From: Oxalobacter formigenes
Lineage (GTDB): Bacteria > Pseudomonadota > Gammaproteobacteria > Burkholderiales > Burkholderiaceae_D
Strand: one strand, 5' to 3'
NCBI RefSeq assembly: GCF_027158485.1
Contig: NZ_JAMKYJ010000005.1
Length of the DNA stretch: 64,000 nt
Below are positions 43,440 through 52,110 of the stretch, piece by piece. The notes below the pieces were generated by a model. That model was not told where the DNA came from, ran no database searches, and was given only the letters and a program-made list of their open reading frames with translations. Each line of letters begins with the position of its first letter. Position 1 is the stretch's first letter. Position numbers and translations under genes: made by a program.

Positions 43440-43484
43440 TATTGATGAAGTTCCTGTTTATGACCGTCTCCCCGTAAAGAAAAC

Positions 43485-43513
43485 CATGCTCACAATACAG
43501 CTGCAAGAGCATG
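43485..43513 (-). terminator. Possible attenuator between fdxA and the reductase gene
   Basis: Perfect 7-bp arms CATGCTC (43485-43491)/GAGCATG (43507-43513) with a 15-base loop are followed on the minus strand by GTTTTCTTT. This could trim read-through from fdxA, giving more ferredoxin than reductase. Weak candidate. Confidence 0.4.
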
Positions 43514-43551
43514 GCAGGCAGGAAACGACGGTACGATGAATCGTTAATTCT

Positions 43552-43875
43552 CTATTTAATCAGATGACGCAATTTGTCCTTGACGTCTTTCCATTTGTCC
43601 GCATCGGGCATCGGGTCCTTTGAACGGGTGATCGTGGGCCATTTTCCGGACAGTTCCGCATTCAATGCGATAAATTCCTGCTGGTTCTCCGGTACGTCTT
43701 CTTCAGCGAAAATCGCTTCGGCCGGGCATTCCGGGACACAGACTGCACAATCGATGCATTCATTCGGATTGATCACCAGTGTATTGGGCCCTTCGTGAAA
43801 ACAATCGACAGGGCATACATCCACGCAATCAGTATATTTACAGAGAATACAGGCATCGGTGACAACGTGAGTCAT
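43552..43875 (-). CDS. fdxA: 7Fe ferredoxin FdxA
   Basis: A 107-residue ferredoxin with one [3Fe-4S] and one [4Fe-4S] cluster. The first motif is CILCKYTDCVDVCPVDCF and the second CIDCAVCVPECP, followed by the ~50-residue C-terminal extension (EFIALNAELSGKWP) that marks the Azotobacter FdI/FdxA group. AAGGA lies 5 bases before the ATG. A promoter-like pair sits at 43924-43951, and a Fur-box-like site lies 126 bp upstream of the start codon. It is probably coupled to the downstream reductase. Confidence 0.96.
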   Translation of the reverse strand: MTHVVTDACILCKYTDCVDVCPVDCFHEGPNTLVINPNECIDCAVCVPECPAEAIFAEEDVPENQQEFIALNAELSGKWPTITRSKDPMPDADKWKDVKDKLRHLIK

Positions 43876-43923
43876 AATCGTCCTTCTGGTTTATTCCTTG
43901 GGGGGTGACCGATAAAAATTTGA

Positions 43924-43951
43924 ATTATAAAATAATTCGGCCTCATGAAAA
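43924..43951 (-). promoter_or_regulatory. Putative fdxA promoter
   Basis: On the minus strand TTTTCA (43951-43946), 16 bases, then a perfect TATAAT (43929-43924), about 50 bases before the fdxA start. Confidence 0.5.
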
Positions 43952-44000
43952 CCCTGCATTCTAGAATAATTCAGACATCCTAACAAATTTCAAATAAAAT

Positions 44001-44019
44001 AGTAATGATAATCATTCTC
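44001..44019. promoter_or_regulatory. Fur-box-like site
   Basis: AGTAATGATAATCATTCTC matches the 19-base Fur consensus GATAATGATAATCATTATC at 16 positions, including the whole central 14 bases. It lies about 90 bases upstream of the predicted fdxA start and just upstream of a plus-strand TATAAG (44023-44028). The regulated transcript is not clear. Confidence 0.65.
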
Positions 44020-44102
44020 ATTTATAAGTTTGTGGAAGAATAGCACTTTGCCGGTTTTTTTGAAGATTTTTTGATTGTTTTTTGATGAAAAATATCAGAA
44101 TT

Positions 44103-44132
44103 TTGCTGTATTTGAACAATTTCGGCTAAAAT
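44103..44132 (+). promoter_or_regulatory. Possible tig promoter
   Basis: TTGCTG, 18 bases, TAAAAT. This would leave a ~150-base leader before tig. Weak support. Confidence 0.35.
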
Positions 44133-44292
44133 GTCGAGCTGTTTTAATGAATAATTGCCGTTTGTTTTGGATTGCCCGCCGCCAAGGGGGTAAACTGCGG
44201 GACAAAGGCGCGATTTATATTTTTAGTTAAATGAAAAACGGTTTTGAAATCAGGTGTCTGGTTTCAAAGCCTCTATTTTTTGGACAAATTAC

Positions 44293-45636
44293 ATGGCAAA
44301 CGCTGTTGAAACCCTGGAAAAGCTCGAAAGACGTCTGACCGTCTCCATCCCTGTCGCTGACATTACAACGGAAGTTGAAAAACGTTTGAAAGTACGTGCA
44401 CGTACTGCAAAAGCTTCCGGTTTCAGACAGGGCAAAGTGCCTATGGATATGGTTGCATCCATGTATGGTGCAGGCATCCAGAATGACGTACTGAATGAAA
44501 AAATCTCGTCTGCTTTCTCCAAGGCTGTCGAAGAAAACAATCTGCGCGTTGCGGGTTATCCGAAATTCGAGGAAAAAACCGGTGACGACGTTTCCAAGGA
44601 CGAAATCGCCTTTACCGCAACTTTCGAGGTTTATCCTGAAGTCAAGATTGGCGATCTTGCCAAGGTAGAGCTGGAAAAAGCCGTTGCAACGGTAACCGAT
44701 GCCGAAGTCGACAAGACTCTGGATATCCTGAGAAAACGTCAGGCACATTTCCACGTCAAGGGTGAAGACGGCGAACACGGCAAGGGCGGTGACGACGTAT
44801 CCGCGCAGGATGGCGACCGCGTAACCATCGATTTCACCGGCCGTATCGACGGCGTTGAATTCGAAGGTGGCAAGGCCGAAGACTTCCCGTTTGTTCTGGG
44901 TGAAAAACAGATGTTGCCTGAATTCGAAAATGCGATTCGTGGCATGAAAGTCGGCGAAACCAAGGTTTTCCCGCTGGCTTTCCCTGAAGACTATCATGGC
45001 AAGGATGTAGCAGGCAAAACGGCTGAATTCACCGTTACCGTAAAGAAAATCGAATGGTCGCATTTGCCGGAACTCGACGATGCATTTGCACAGGCGCTGG
45101 GCATCAAGGAAGGCGGCGTTGCAAAACTGCGTGAAGATATCCGTACCAATCTGGAACGTGAAGTCAAGAATCGCCTGATTTCCATCAACAAGAACCGTGT
45201 GATGGATGCCCTGATCGACGTGTCCGAATTCGACATTCCACAGGCACTGGTCAAACAGGAAACCGACCAGCTGATCGAAATGACCCGTCACGATCTGTCA
45301 GTACGCAATCCTGCACAGAAAGATATCGCACTGCCACCTGAACTCTTTGCAGCGCAGGCCGAAAAACGTGTCCGTCTGGGCATGCTGCTGGGCGAGTTGA
45401 TCAAGGACAATATTCTGGCGGTCTCTGCTGATAAACTGAAGGAAAGGGCAACTGAAATTGCTGCCAGCTATGAAAATCCGCAGATGGTCATCGATTATTA
45501 CCTGAATGATCCTGGTCGTCGCAGAGAACTGGAAGCAATGATTATGGAAGAAAACGCAGTAGATTACGTTTTCGGAAAAGCCAAGGTAACTGACAAGGCA
45601 GTTCCTTTCGAAGAACTGATGAATCAGCCACTGTAA
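44293..45636 (+). CDS. tig: Trigger factor
   Basis: Ribosome-bound chaperone and prolyl isomerase that meets nascent chains. I start at MANAVETLEKLERRLTV (GGA 8 bases upstream), giving 447 residues; a longer frame from 44254 adds 13 unlikely residues. The ribosome-binding signature is GFRQGKVPMDMV at about residues 44-55. The FKBP-like domain follows (QDGDRVTIDFTGRIDG, FPLAFPEDYHGKDVAGK), then the long helical C-terminal chaperone arms. First gene of tig-clpP-clpX-lon. Confidence 0.97.
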   Translation: MANAVETLEKLERRLTVSIPVADITTEVEKRLKVRARTAKASGFRQGKVPMDMVASMYGAGIQNDVLNEKISSAFSKAVEENNLRVAGYPKFEEKTGDDVSKDEIAFTATFEVYPEVKIGDLAKVELEKAVATVTDAEVDKTLDILRKRQAHFHVKGEDGEHGKGGDDVSAQDGDRVTIDFTGRIDGVEFEGGKAEDFPFVLGEKQMLPEFENAIRGMKVGETKVFPLAFPEDYHGKDVAGKTAEFTVTVKKIEWSHLPELDDAFAQALGIKEGGVAKLREDIRTNLEREVKNRLISINKNRVMDALIDVSEFDIPQALVKQETDQLIEMTRHDLSVRNPAQKDIALPPELFAAQAEKRVRLGMLLGELIKDNILAVSADKLKERATEIAASYENPQMVIDYYLNDPGRRRELEAMIMEENAVDYVFGKAKVTDKAVPFEELMNQPL

Positions 45637-45679
45637 TCAAGAAAATCTCCGGATTTTCACCATTTTGACAGGACGACAA

Positions 45680-46303
45680 ATGACACAGTTTCGTGATTCT
45701 GCACTGGACACCCGGATGCTGGGCATGATCCCCATGGTGATCGAACAGAGTGGCCGCGGGGAACGGGCTTATGATATTTATTCCCGTCTCCTGAAAGAAA
45801 GGATTGTCTTTCTGGTCGGTCCGGTCATGGATCAGAATGCCAATCTGATCGTTGCGCAGCTCCTGTTTCTGGAAAGCGAAAATCCGGACAAAGACATTTC
45901 GCTGTATATCAACTCGCCGGGCGGCTCCGTTTCGGCCGGAATGGCGATTTACGATACGATGCAATTCATCAAGCCGCAGGTTTCGACCCTGTGTACGGGG
46001 CTGGCGGCTTCGATGGGCGCGTTTCTTCTGGCGGCTGGCGAAAAGGGCAAGCGTTTTTCACTGCCCAATTCGCGCATCATGATTCACCAGCCATCAGGCG
46101 GCGCGCAGGGGCAGGCAACGGATATTGAAATCCATGCGCGTGAAATCCTTTACCTGCGTGAAAGGCTGAACGGTATTCTCGCCGACAATACCGGCAAGAG
46201 TATCGAACAGGTCGCTCGCGATACGGAAAGGGATAATTTCATGTCGGCAAATGAGGCAAAGGATTATGGCCTTATCGACGATGTCCTGTCCAAACGTATG
46301 TAA
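45680..46303 (+). CDS. clpP: ATP-dependent Clp protease proteolytic subunit
   Basis: Tetradecameric serine protease core. From ATG 45680 (AGGA site upstream) the protein has 207 residues, as in E. coli. Catalytic Ser111 is in GLAASMGAFL, His136 in RIMIHQPSGG, and the Asp follows ~50 residues later. The short N-terminal propeptide region ends near MIPMVIEQSGRGER. It is 43 bp from tig and followed by a terminator before clpX, so clpX may be partly independent. Confidence 0.98.
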   Translation: MTQFRDSALDTRMLGMIPMVIEQSGRGERAYDIYSRLLKERIVFLVGPVMDQNANLIVAQLLFLESENPDKDISLYINSPGGSVSAGMAIYDTMQFIKPQVSTLCTGLAASMGAFLLAAGEKGKRFSLPNSRIMIHQPSGGAQGQATDIEIHAREILYLRERLNGILADNTGKSIEQVARDTERDNFMSANEAKDYGLIDDVLSKRM

Positions 46304-46327
46304 AGGCGCCTCGATCATTATGCAAAA

Positions 46328-46358
46328 GCCCGAACATCTTACGTTCGGGCGTTTTTTT
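46328..46358 (+). terminator. Terminator between clpP and clpX
   Basis: An 8-bp stem GCCCGAAC (46328-46335)/GTTCGGGC (46343-46350), a 7-base loop, then G and seven T's. clpX starts 80 bases later. Confidence 0.9.
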
Positions 46359-46437
46359 CGATGTCCGCTGCCAGAAAACCGGGTTTATGGTATCTTCATA
46401 ATTCTCATATCGAATCCAAAAACTTGACCCTCTACTC

Positions 46438-47709
46438 ATGTCAGAAAACAAAACACCAGCACCTGAAAAAATGCTTTATTGCTCGTTCTGCGGAAAAAGC
46501 CAGAATGAAGTCAAAAAGCTGATTGCCGGTCCATCCGTATACATTTGTGACGAGTGTATCGATTTATGTAACGACATTATCCGGGATGAACTGTTAAGCC
46601 CTGAATTCGGTCAGGAAAACGGTTCCGAACTGCCGACGCCAAAAGAAATCTGCAATCTGCTGGACCAGTACGTTATCGGTCAGGAACAGGCGAAGAAAAT
46701 TCTTTCCGTCGCGGTTTACAATCATTACAAGCGCCTGAAATTCTATGGCGGCAAGAATGACGACGTCGAACTGTCGAAAAGCAATATCCTTCTGGTCGGC
46801 CCGACAGGTTCCGGCAAGACGCTTTTGGCACAGACTCTGGCCAGAATGTTGAACGTACCTTTCGTCATTGCCGATGCAACCACTCTGACCGAAGCCGGTT
46901 ATGTGGGCGAAGACGTCGAAAACATCATCCAGAAACTGCTTCAGGGCTGCGAATATGATGTCGAAAAAGCGCAAAGAGGCATTGTTTACATTGATGAAAT
47001 TGATAAGATTTCAAGAAAGTCCGATAATCCTTCCATCACCCGTGACGTGTCGGGTGAAGGGGTTCAGCAGGCCCTGTTGAAAATGATCGAGGGAACCATG
47101 GCATCGGTTCCTCCGCAAGGTGGTCGCAAACACCCGAATCAGGATTTCATTTCCGTGGATACCACCAATATCATGTTTATTTGCGGTGGGGCATTCGATG
47201 GTTTGACGAAGATCATTTCGAATCGTTCCGAGAAGGGCGGCATCGGATTTTCCGCGCGCGTGAAAAGTCCTACGGACATTGTCGAAAGCGAGAAACTTGC
47301 CGACGTCGAACCGGAAGATCTGATCAAATTCGGCCTGATTCCCGAATTGATCGGTCGTCTTCCTGTCGTGGCCGTATTGCACGAGCTGACAGAAGAAGCG
47401 CTTGTTGATATTCTTGAAAAACCCAAAAACGCTTTGGTCAAGCAGTACACGAAGTTGTTGCAAATGGAAGGCGCTGAACTGGAGATTCGTCCTGAAGCTC
47501 TTCGTGCGATTGCCCGAAAAGCGCTGGAACGCAAAACCGGTGCCCGGGGCCTTCGTTCCATAATGGAGAATTTATTGCTTGATGTGATGTACAACTTGCC
47601 GACAGAGCAAAATGTCACCAAGGTCGTCATCGATGAAAATACGGTGACGAAAGATTCGAAACCTTTACTGATTTATCAGGATAAACAAAAAGTAGCCGGA
47701 CAAAGCTGA
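46438..47709 (+). CDS. clpX: Clp protease ATPase subunit ClpX
   Basis: AAA+ unfoldase that feeds ClpP. The N-terminal zinc-binding domain shows two CxxC pairs (YCSFCGKS, YICDECIDLC, residues ~13-40). Walker A is GPTGSGKTLLAQ, Walker B IVYIDEIDKI, the ClpP-binding loop has GIGFSARV, and sensor 2 is in KTGARGLRSIME. Length 423 (E. coli 424). Separated from clpP by a terminator and ~130 bp, and from lon by a hairpin. Confidence 0.98.
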   Translation: MSENKTPAPEKMLYCSFCGKSQNEVKKLIAGPSVYICDECIDLCNDIIRDELLSPEFGQENGSELPTPKEICNLLDQYVIGQEQAKKILSVAVYNHYKRLKFYGGKNDDVELSKSNILLVGPTGSGKTLLAQTLARMLNVPFVIADATTLTEAGYVGEDVENIIQKLLQGCEYDVEKAQRGIVYIDEIDKISRKSDNPSITRDVSGEGVQQALLKMIEGTMASVPPQGGRKHPNQDFISVDTTNIMFICGGAFDGLTKIISNRSEKGGIGFSARVKSPTDIVESEKLADVEPEDLIKFGLIPELIGRLPVVAVLHELTEEALVDILEKPKNALVKQYTKLLQMEGAELEIRPEALRAIARKALERKTGARGLRSIMENLLLDVMYNLPTEQNVTKVVIDENTVTKDSKPLLIYQDKQKVAGQS

Positions 47710-47755
47710 ATTTGTTTTTTGCGCATTTGATTGCCGGTCATTTTTCCATTTTCAA

Positions 47756-47774
47756 GGCAGGCTGCCAGCCTGCC
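47756..47774 (+). other. Strong hairpin between clpX and lon
   Basis: Perfect 8-bp arms GGCAGGCT/AGCCTGCC around GCC. There is no T-run, so it may be an RNA 3'-end or leader structure rather than an intrinsic terminator. Confidence 0.5.
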
Positions 47775-47861
47775 GAAAGTCTTGGATAATTTTCACGTCA
47801 GGTCTTGTTTTTTCAGGGATCGGGCCAAAATTATCCTTATGCTTATTATTTAAGGTTTCTC

Positions 47862-50273
47862 ATGATGACTTCAACTGATATAAAGCCGTCTAGATTGCCA
47901 TTGCTTCCATTACGGGATGTGGTTGTCTTTCCGCATATGGTCATTCCCCTGTTCGTCGGGCGTCCCAAGTCGATTCATGCGCTTGAAACGGCAATGGAAA
48001 ATGAAAAAACCATCATGCTGGCTGCCCAGAAAACAGCGGCAAAGGATGAACCGTCTGCAGAAGATATTTATGAAATAGGGTGCGTTGCAACCGTATTGCA
48101 AATGCTGAAGCTCCCCGATGGAACCGTGAAGGTTCTGGTCGAAGGCGTTGGTCGTGCACGGGTCGATCATGTCGAGTCGGAAGAACAGCATCTGGTTGCC
48201 GATGTATCGCCTGTCGAATCCACGGGGGAAAACGAACCTGAAATCGAAGCCATGCGGCGCGCGATCGTCCAGCAGTTCGAACAGTACGTCAAACTGAACA
48301 AGAAGATTCCTCATGAAGTGGTCGGGTCTCTCTCGACGATCGACGATCCGGGCCGCTTCGCCGATACGATAGCCGCGCATTTGCCATTGAAACTGGAACA
48401 GAAGCAGGTTGTTCTGGAAATGGTCAATGTCGAACGGCGTCTGGAATATTTGCTGGAAAGGCTTGAAAGCGAGCTTGACATCATGCAGGTCGAGAAGCGC
48501 ATCCGTGGCCGCGTCAAACGCCAGATGGAAAAATCGCAGCGTGAATACTACCTGAATGAACAGGTCAAGGCGATCCAGCGCGAATTGGGCGAAGGCGAGG
48601 AAGGGACTGATTTTGAAGATCTTGAAAAGAAAATCAGACTGGCCAAGATGCCGAAAGAAGCCCGTGACAAGGCTCTCTCCGAACTCAAAAAACTGAAAGT
48701 CATGTCGCCGATGTCGGCGGAAGCGACTGTGGTGCGCAATTACATCGAAACGCTCGTTTCCCTGCCATGGAGAAAAAAATCCAAGGTGAACAACGATCTT
48801 GCCAATGCCGAAAAGGTACTGGAAGACGATCACTATGGTCTGGACAGGGTCAAGGAACGCATCCTTGAATATCTTGCCGTCCAGCAGCGGGTCGACAAGG
48901 TCAAGGCGCCGATTCTGTGTTTCGTCGGCCCTCCGGGAGTTGGCAAGACCTCTCTTGGTCAATCTATCGCACGTGCAACGAACCGGAAATATGTCCGCAT
49001 GGCGCTGGGTGGCGTGCGTGATGAAGCTGAAATCCGCGGTCATCGCCGTACCTATATCGGTGCGATGCCGGGCAAGATTTTGCAAAGTCTGGTCAAGGCC
49101 GGTGTCCGCAATCCGCTTTTCCTTCTGGATGAAGTGGACAAGATCGGCGCGGATTTCCGCGGCGATCCGGCAGCGGCTCTTCTGGAAGTATTGGACCCGG
49201 AACAGAACCATACGTTCTCCGACCATTATGTCGAAGTGGATTTCGATTTGTCGGATGTGATGTTCATTGCGACATCCAATTCCTACAATATTCCTCCTGC
49301 CCTGCTCGACAGAATGGAAGTGATTCGCCTTTCCGGTTATACGGAAGACGAAAAAACGAGCATTGCACAGCGTTATCTGTTGCCGAAACAGATCAGGGGA
49401 AATGGCCTGAAGGAAACGGAAATTTCAATTACCGAGGGCGCCATCAGGGATATCATTCGTTATTACACACGGGAAGCCGGTGTCCGGGCGCTGGAACGCG
49501 AAATCTCCAAGATTTGCCGCAAGGTCGTCAAGATGCTCCTGTTGAAAAAACAGAATCGCAAAATTGTCGTCACGCCGAAGAATATCGATAAATTCCTGGG
49601 TGTTCGCCAGTTCGATTATGGTGTCGCAGAAAAGGAAAACCAGATCGGTGAAGTGTCCGGACTGGCATGGACGGAAGTCGGCGGTGAATTGCTGACAGTC
49701 GAAGCGGTTGCCGTTCCGGGCAAGGGCCAGATCATCCGTACCGGTACTTTGGGCGACGTGATGAAGGAATCCATCGAAGCGGCCAGAACGGTTGTTCGCA
49801 GCCGTGCCAACAAGCTGGGTATCAAGAATGAGGCTTTCGAGAAGAAAGACATCCATATCCACTTGCCTGAAGGCGCGACTCCTAAAGACGGCCCGTCAGC
49901 CGGTATTTCGATGGCGACGGCACTGGTTTCCGTATTCAGTGGCATTCCGGTTCGGGCAGATGTCGCCATGACGGGTGAAATCACCCTGCGCGGGGAAGTC
50001 CTGCCGATCGGTGGCCTGAAAGAGAAACTGCTTGCGGCTTTGCGCGGGGGGATTAAACAGGTCATCATTCCACAGGAAAACGTGAAGGATCTGATTGAAA
50101 TCCCGGACAACGTCAAAAACAAGCTGGAAATCATTCCGGTTCGCTGGATCGACAAGGTTTGGGAAATCGCTCTGGAAAGCCAGCCCGAACCGATTACGGA
50201 AGAGGCGGCAGCCATCGCCGTAGCGGCTGAACCGGCTGAAAATGCCAGTGGCGGCAACCTCATGACGCATTGA
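47862..50273 (+). CDS. lon: ATP-dependent protease Lon
   Basis: Hexameric AAA+ protease for misfolded and regulatory proteins. I start at ATG 47862 with AAGG 6 bases upstream, giving 803 residues (E. coli 784). The N-terminal substrate domain begins LPLLPLRDVVVFPHMVIPL. Walker A is GPPGVGKTS. The Ser-Lys dyad is Ser679 (DGPSAGISM) and Lys722 (GGLKEKLL), the same numbers as in E. coli. The C-terminus is ~20 residues longer and Ala/Glu rich. Ends at a bidirectional terminator shared with nnr. Confidence 0.98.
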   Translation: MMTSTDIKPSRLPLLPLRDVVVFPHMVIPLFVGRPKSIHALETAMENEKTIMLAAQKTAAKDEPSAEDIYEIGCVATVLQMLKLPDGTVKVLVEGVGRARVDHVESEEQHLVADVSPVESTGENEPEIEAMRRAIVQQFEQYVKLNKKIPHEVVGSLSTIDDPGRFADTIAAHLPLKLEQKQVVLEMVNVERRLEYLLERLESELDIMQVEKRIRGRVKRQMEKSQREYYLNEQVKAIQRELGEGEEGTDFEDLEKKIRLAKMPKEARDKALSELKKLKVMSPMSAEATVVRNYIETLVSLPWRKKSKVNNDLANAEKVLEDDHYGLDRVKERILEYLAVQQRVDKVKAPILCFVGPPGVGKTSLGQSIARATNRKYVRMALGGVRDEAEIRGHRRTYIGAMPGKILQSLVKAGVRNPLFLLDEVDKIGADFRGDPAAALLEVLDPEQNHTFSDHYVEVDFDLSDVMFIATSNSYNIPPALLDRMEVIRLSGYTEDEKTSIAQRYLLPKQIRGNGLKETEISITEGAIRDIIRYYTREAGVRALEREISKICRKVVKMLLLKKQNRKIVVTPKNIDKFLGVRQFDYGVAEKENQIGEVSGLAWTEVGGELLTVEAVAVPGKGQIIRTGTLGDVMKESIEAARTVVRSRANKLGIKNEAFEKKDIHIHLPEGATPKDGPSAGISMATALVSVFSGIPVRADVAMTGEITLRGEVLPIGGLKEKLLAALRGGIKQVIIPQENVKDLIEIPDNVKNKLEIIPVRWIDKVWEIALESQPEPITEEAAAIAVAAEPAENASGGNLMTH

Positions 50274-50292
50274 CCGGTTTTATGATTCATTG

Positions 50293-50322
50293 AAAAAGCC
50301 CCGGATATCCGGGGCTTTTTTT
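50293..50322. terminator. Bidirectional terminator between lon and nnr
   Basis: Arms AAAAAGCCCCGG (50293-50304) and CCGGGGCTTTTT (50309-50320) with loop ATAT. It has T-runs on both strands; its right edge touches the nnr stop codon. Confidence 0.93.
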
Positions 50323-51841
50323 AAGTCTTTCGCTTAACCAGAAGATTCAGTTGCAAGCGGACTTCAGGAGCCAGTTCACCTGCCACCGTTCCAATTGGTC
50401 CGTGACGGCGAAGAGCCAGTGTATCGGCGGCCTTGCCATGCAGCCAGACGGCAGCGAGGGTGGCTTCCCATGCAGGCCAGCCCTGCGCGATCAGTGCACC
50501 GGTAATTCCGGAAAGAACGTCCCCTGTTCCTGCTGTTGCCAGTGCCGGGTTGCCGGTCGGGTTGATGACCGTTTTGCCGTCCGGTGAGGCGATGACGGTT
50601 CCCGATCCCTTGAGAACGGCGACAGCCTTGAATCGCCGGGCCAGTTCTCTGGCAGCTTCGAGCCGGTTGGCCTGAATGACGTCACTGGTGGTTTTCAAAA
50701 GTCTTGCAGCTTCCAGCGGGTGCGGCGTGATGATCGTCGGGGAATCTCTTTCTGAAAGCATTTGGGCGATCGCCCCGTTTTCTGAAAGAATGTTCAGGGC
50801 ATCGGCGTCCAGAACGATTGGCGTATGGGCTTCAATCGTTTTGATCACGATATCCCTGGCGGCGCCGGATTTGCCCAATCCGGGCCCGGTCACGATGACG
50901 TCGGTGGCAAAATCGAACTGGTGTGCAGCACGAAACATGATTTCAGGAGAAACCGGGTCGTAGGCTGGCGGGTTTTTCAGGTAAATGGCATAACACAATC
51001 CGGCACCGGAAAAGAGAGCTGCCTTTGCGGCGAGTACCGGCGCGCCGCTCATGCCTTGTGTCCCTCCGACAATGGCGATGCGGCCATAACTGCCTTTGTG
51101 CGAATCTTCCGGGCGCGGTTTCAGACAGGATTCAAACAGATCCGGTGAATTCAGCCAGCACCGGGTTTCGGGAAAATATTTCCTGTCGACATCCAGCGTG
51201 ACCACATGGACTCTTCCGGCGCAGTCGCGCCCTTTTCGGGTATGGAGTCCCGGTTTGTCGGCGATGAACGTAATCGTATCGGTCGCGTGAACGGCAATTT
51301 CTTCTTTTCCGACGATGTTGCCCGTATTTGCGTTCAGGCCGCTGGGAACGTCAAGGGCCAGTATCGGACATTTGAATGTATTGACGATTTCGACCAGTTT
51401 TTGCCGGTTGCCTGTCAGGGCTTCTTTCAGTCCGATGCCGAACATGCCATCGACAACGAGCGCCCATTTTTTTGAACGGATACTCTCCAGTGTCGTTTTG
51501 AGCGAAAGGGCGTCTTCCCAGTGCACAGGGCTCTTGACGGCTTTTTTTCTGGCGAGAATGGCTTCTTCGGACTGTTTTTTCCGGTTTGCCACCAGTAAAA
51601 CGGAGACGGCCACGCCATCGTTTGCCAGAATGGTCGCCATTTCCAGGGCGTCACCACCGTTGTTGCCCGGACCGGCGAGAACGAGGACTTCTTTTTTTGT
51701 ATCGGCGGATTTCGCCAGCATGTGCATGGCAAGACTGGCGGCTTCACTGCCTGCACGCTGCATGAGCGTTCCCTTGGGCAGATCGGCGAGAGCAGAGCGT
51801 TCGATAGTCCGGATGGCGTCGATGGAGTAAAGTGCGTTCAT
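50321..51841 (-). CDS. nnr: Bifunctional NAD(P)HX epimerase/dehydratase
   Basis: Repairs hydrated NADH/NADPH. The N-terminal YjeF_N epimerase domain (residues ~1-215) has VLAGPGNNGGDALEMA and ALDVPSGLNANTG. The C-terminal dehydratase (ribokinase-like, ~230-506) has GSYGRIAIVGGTQGMSGAP, VTGPGLG, LDADALN, TIITPHPLEAARL and the closing GNPALATAGTGDVLSGI. Length 506 (E. coli YjeF 515). Single gene, divergent from rpsB. Confidence 0.97.
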   Translation of the reverse strand: MNALYSIDAIRTIERSALADLPKGTLMQRAGSEAASLAMHMLAKSADTKKEVLVLAGPGNNGGDALEMATILANDGVAVSVLLVANRKKQSEEAILARKKAVKSPVHWEDALSLKTTLESIRSKKWALVVDGMFGIGLKEALTGNRQKLVEIVNTFKCPILALDVPSGLNANTGNIVGKEEIAVHATDTITFIADKPGLHTRKGRDCAGRVHVVTLDVDRKYFPETRCWLNSPDLFESCLKPRPEDSHKGSYGRIAIVGGTQGMSGAPVLAAKAALFSGAGLCYAIYLKNPPAYDPVSPEIMFRAAHQFDFATDVIVTGPGLGKSGAARDIVIKTIEAHTPIVLDADALNILSENGAIAQMLSERDSPTIITPHPLEAARLLKTTSDVIQANRLEAARELARRFKAVAVLKGSGTVIASPDGKTVINPTGNPALATAGTGDVLSGITGALIAQGWPAWEATLAAVWLHGKAADTLALRRHGPIGTVAGELAPEVRLQLNLLVKRKT

Positions 51842-51990
51842 TGTGGTTCAATCCGAGAAATGAGTTGAAGGTAACGGAACGTAAGGTATTACTCTAACAG
51901 TTACGGGAATAAAAAAAAGAATTTGTATGTTTGCCGCTATTTTTATCGGTTAATCCCTTTAAGCAAAATGGTTTTTACAGTACAATGATG

Positions 51991-52030
51991 AACTCTTGAA
52001 ATTTTTCAAGAAGTTGTTTTATTTTTTATA
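51991..52030 (+). other. Hairpin plus T-rich stretch upstream of rpsB
   Basis: CTTGAA (51995-52000)/TTCAAG (52005-52010), extended outward by AACT/AGTT with one bulged A, followed by GTTTTATTTTTT. A -10-like TACAAT at 51981-51986 would place the transcript start at the foot of this hairpin. It may be a 5' stabilising stem or an early pause/attenuation element. Confidence 0.4.
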
Positions 52031-52041
52031 GCAAAAATCGC

Positions 52042-52087
52042 GAATTCGACCTGAAAGGGTGCTCATCAAGAGTTCTTGGGCGAATTC
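52042..52087 (+). promoter_or_regulatory. Structured rpsB leader (possible S2 autoregulation element)
   Basis: A 7-bp closing stem pairs GAATTCG (52042-52048) with CGAATTC (52081-52087) and encloses two small hairpins: ACCT-GAAA-GGGT (52049-52060) and CAAG-AGTT-CTTG (52067-52078). This makes a three-way junction 13 bases before the GGAG ribosome site. S2 is known to repress rpsB-tsf through its leader in E. coli. That this structure does the same is inference, and the fold was drawn by eye. Confidence 0.45.
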
Positions 52088-52110
52088 AAGACCTAACCCT
52101 GGAGATTATT

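Larger units (their letters stand above)
43876..44292. other. Intergenic region fdxA-tig
   Basis: A 417-bp divergent gap, very A/T rich. It holds the fdxA promoter, a Fur-box-like site (44001-44019), a possible TATAAG -10 on the plus strand right after it, three repeats of TTTTTTGA (44056-44086 region), a candidate tig promoter, and a hairpin (arms TTGCCCGC/GCGGGACAA) in the tig leader. No protein-coding frame is convincing. Confidence 0.5.

Noticed and set aside
44050..44090. Possible CRISPR-like or tandem repeat
   Set aside because: Only three short T-rich units with no spacers of constant length; not a CRISPR array.
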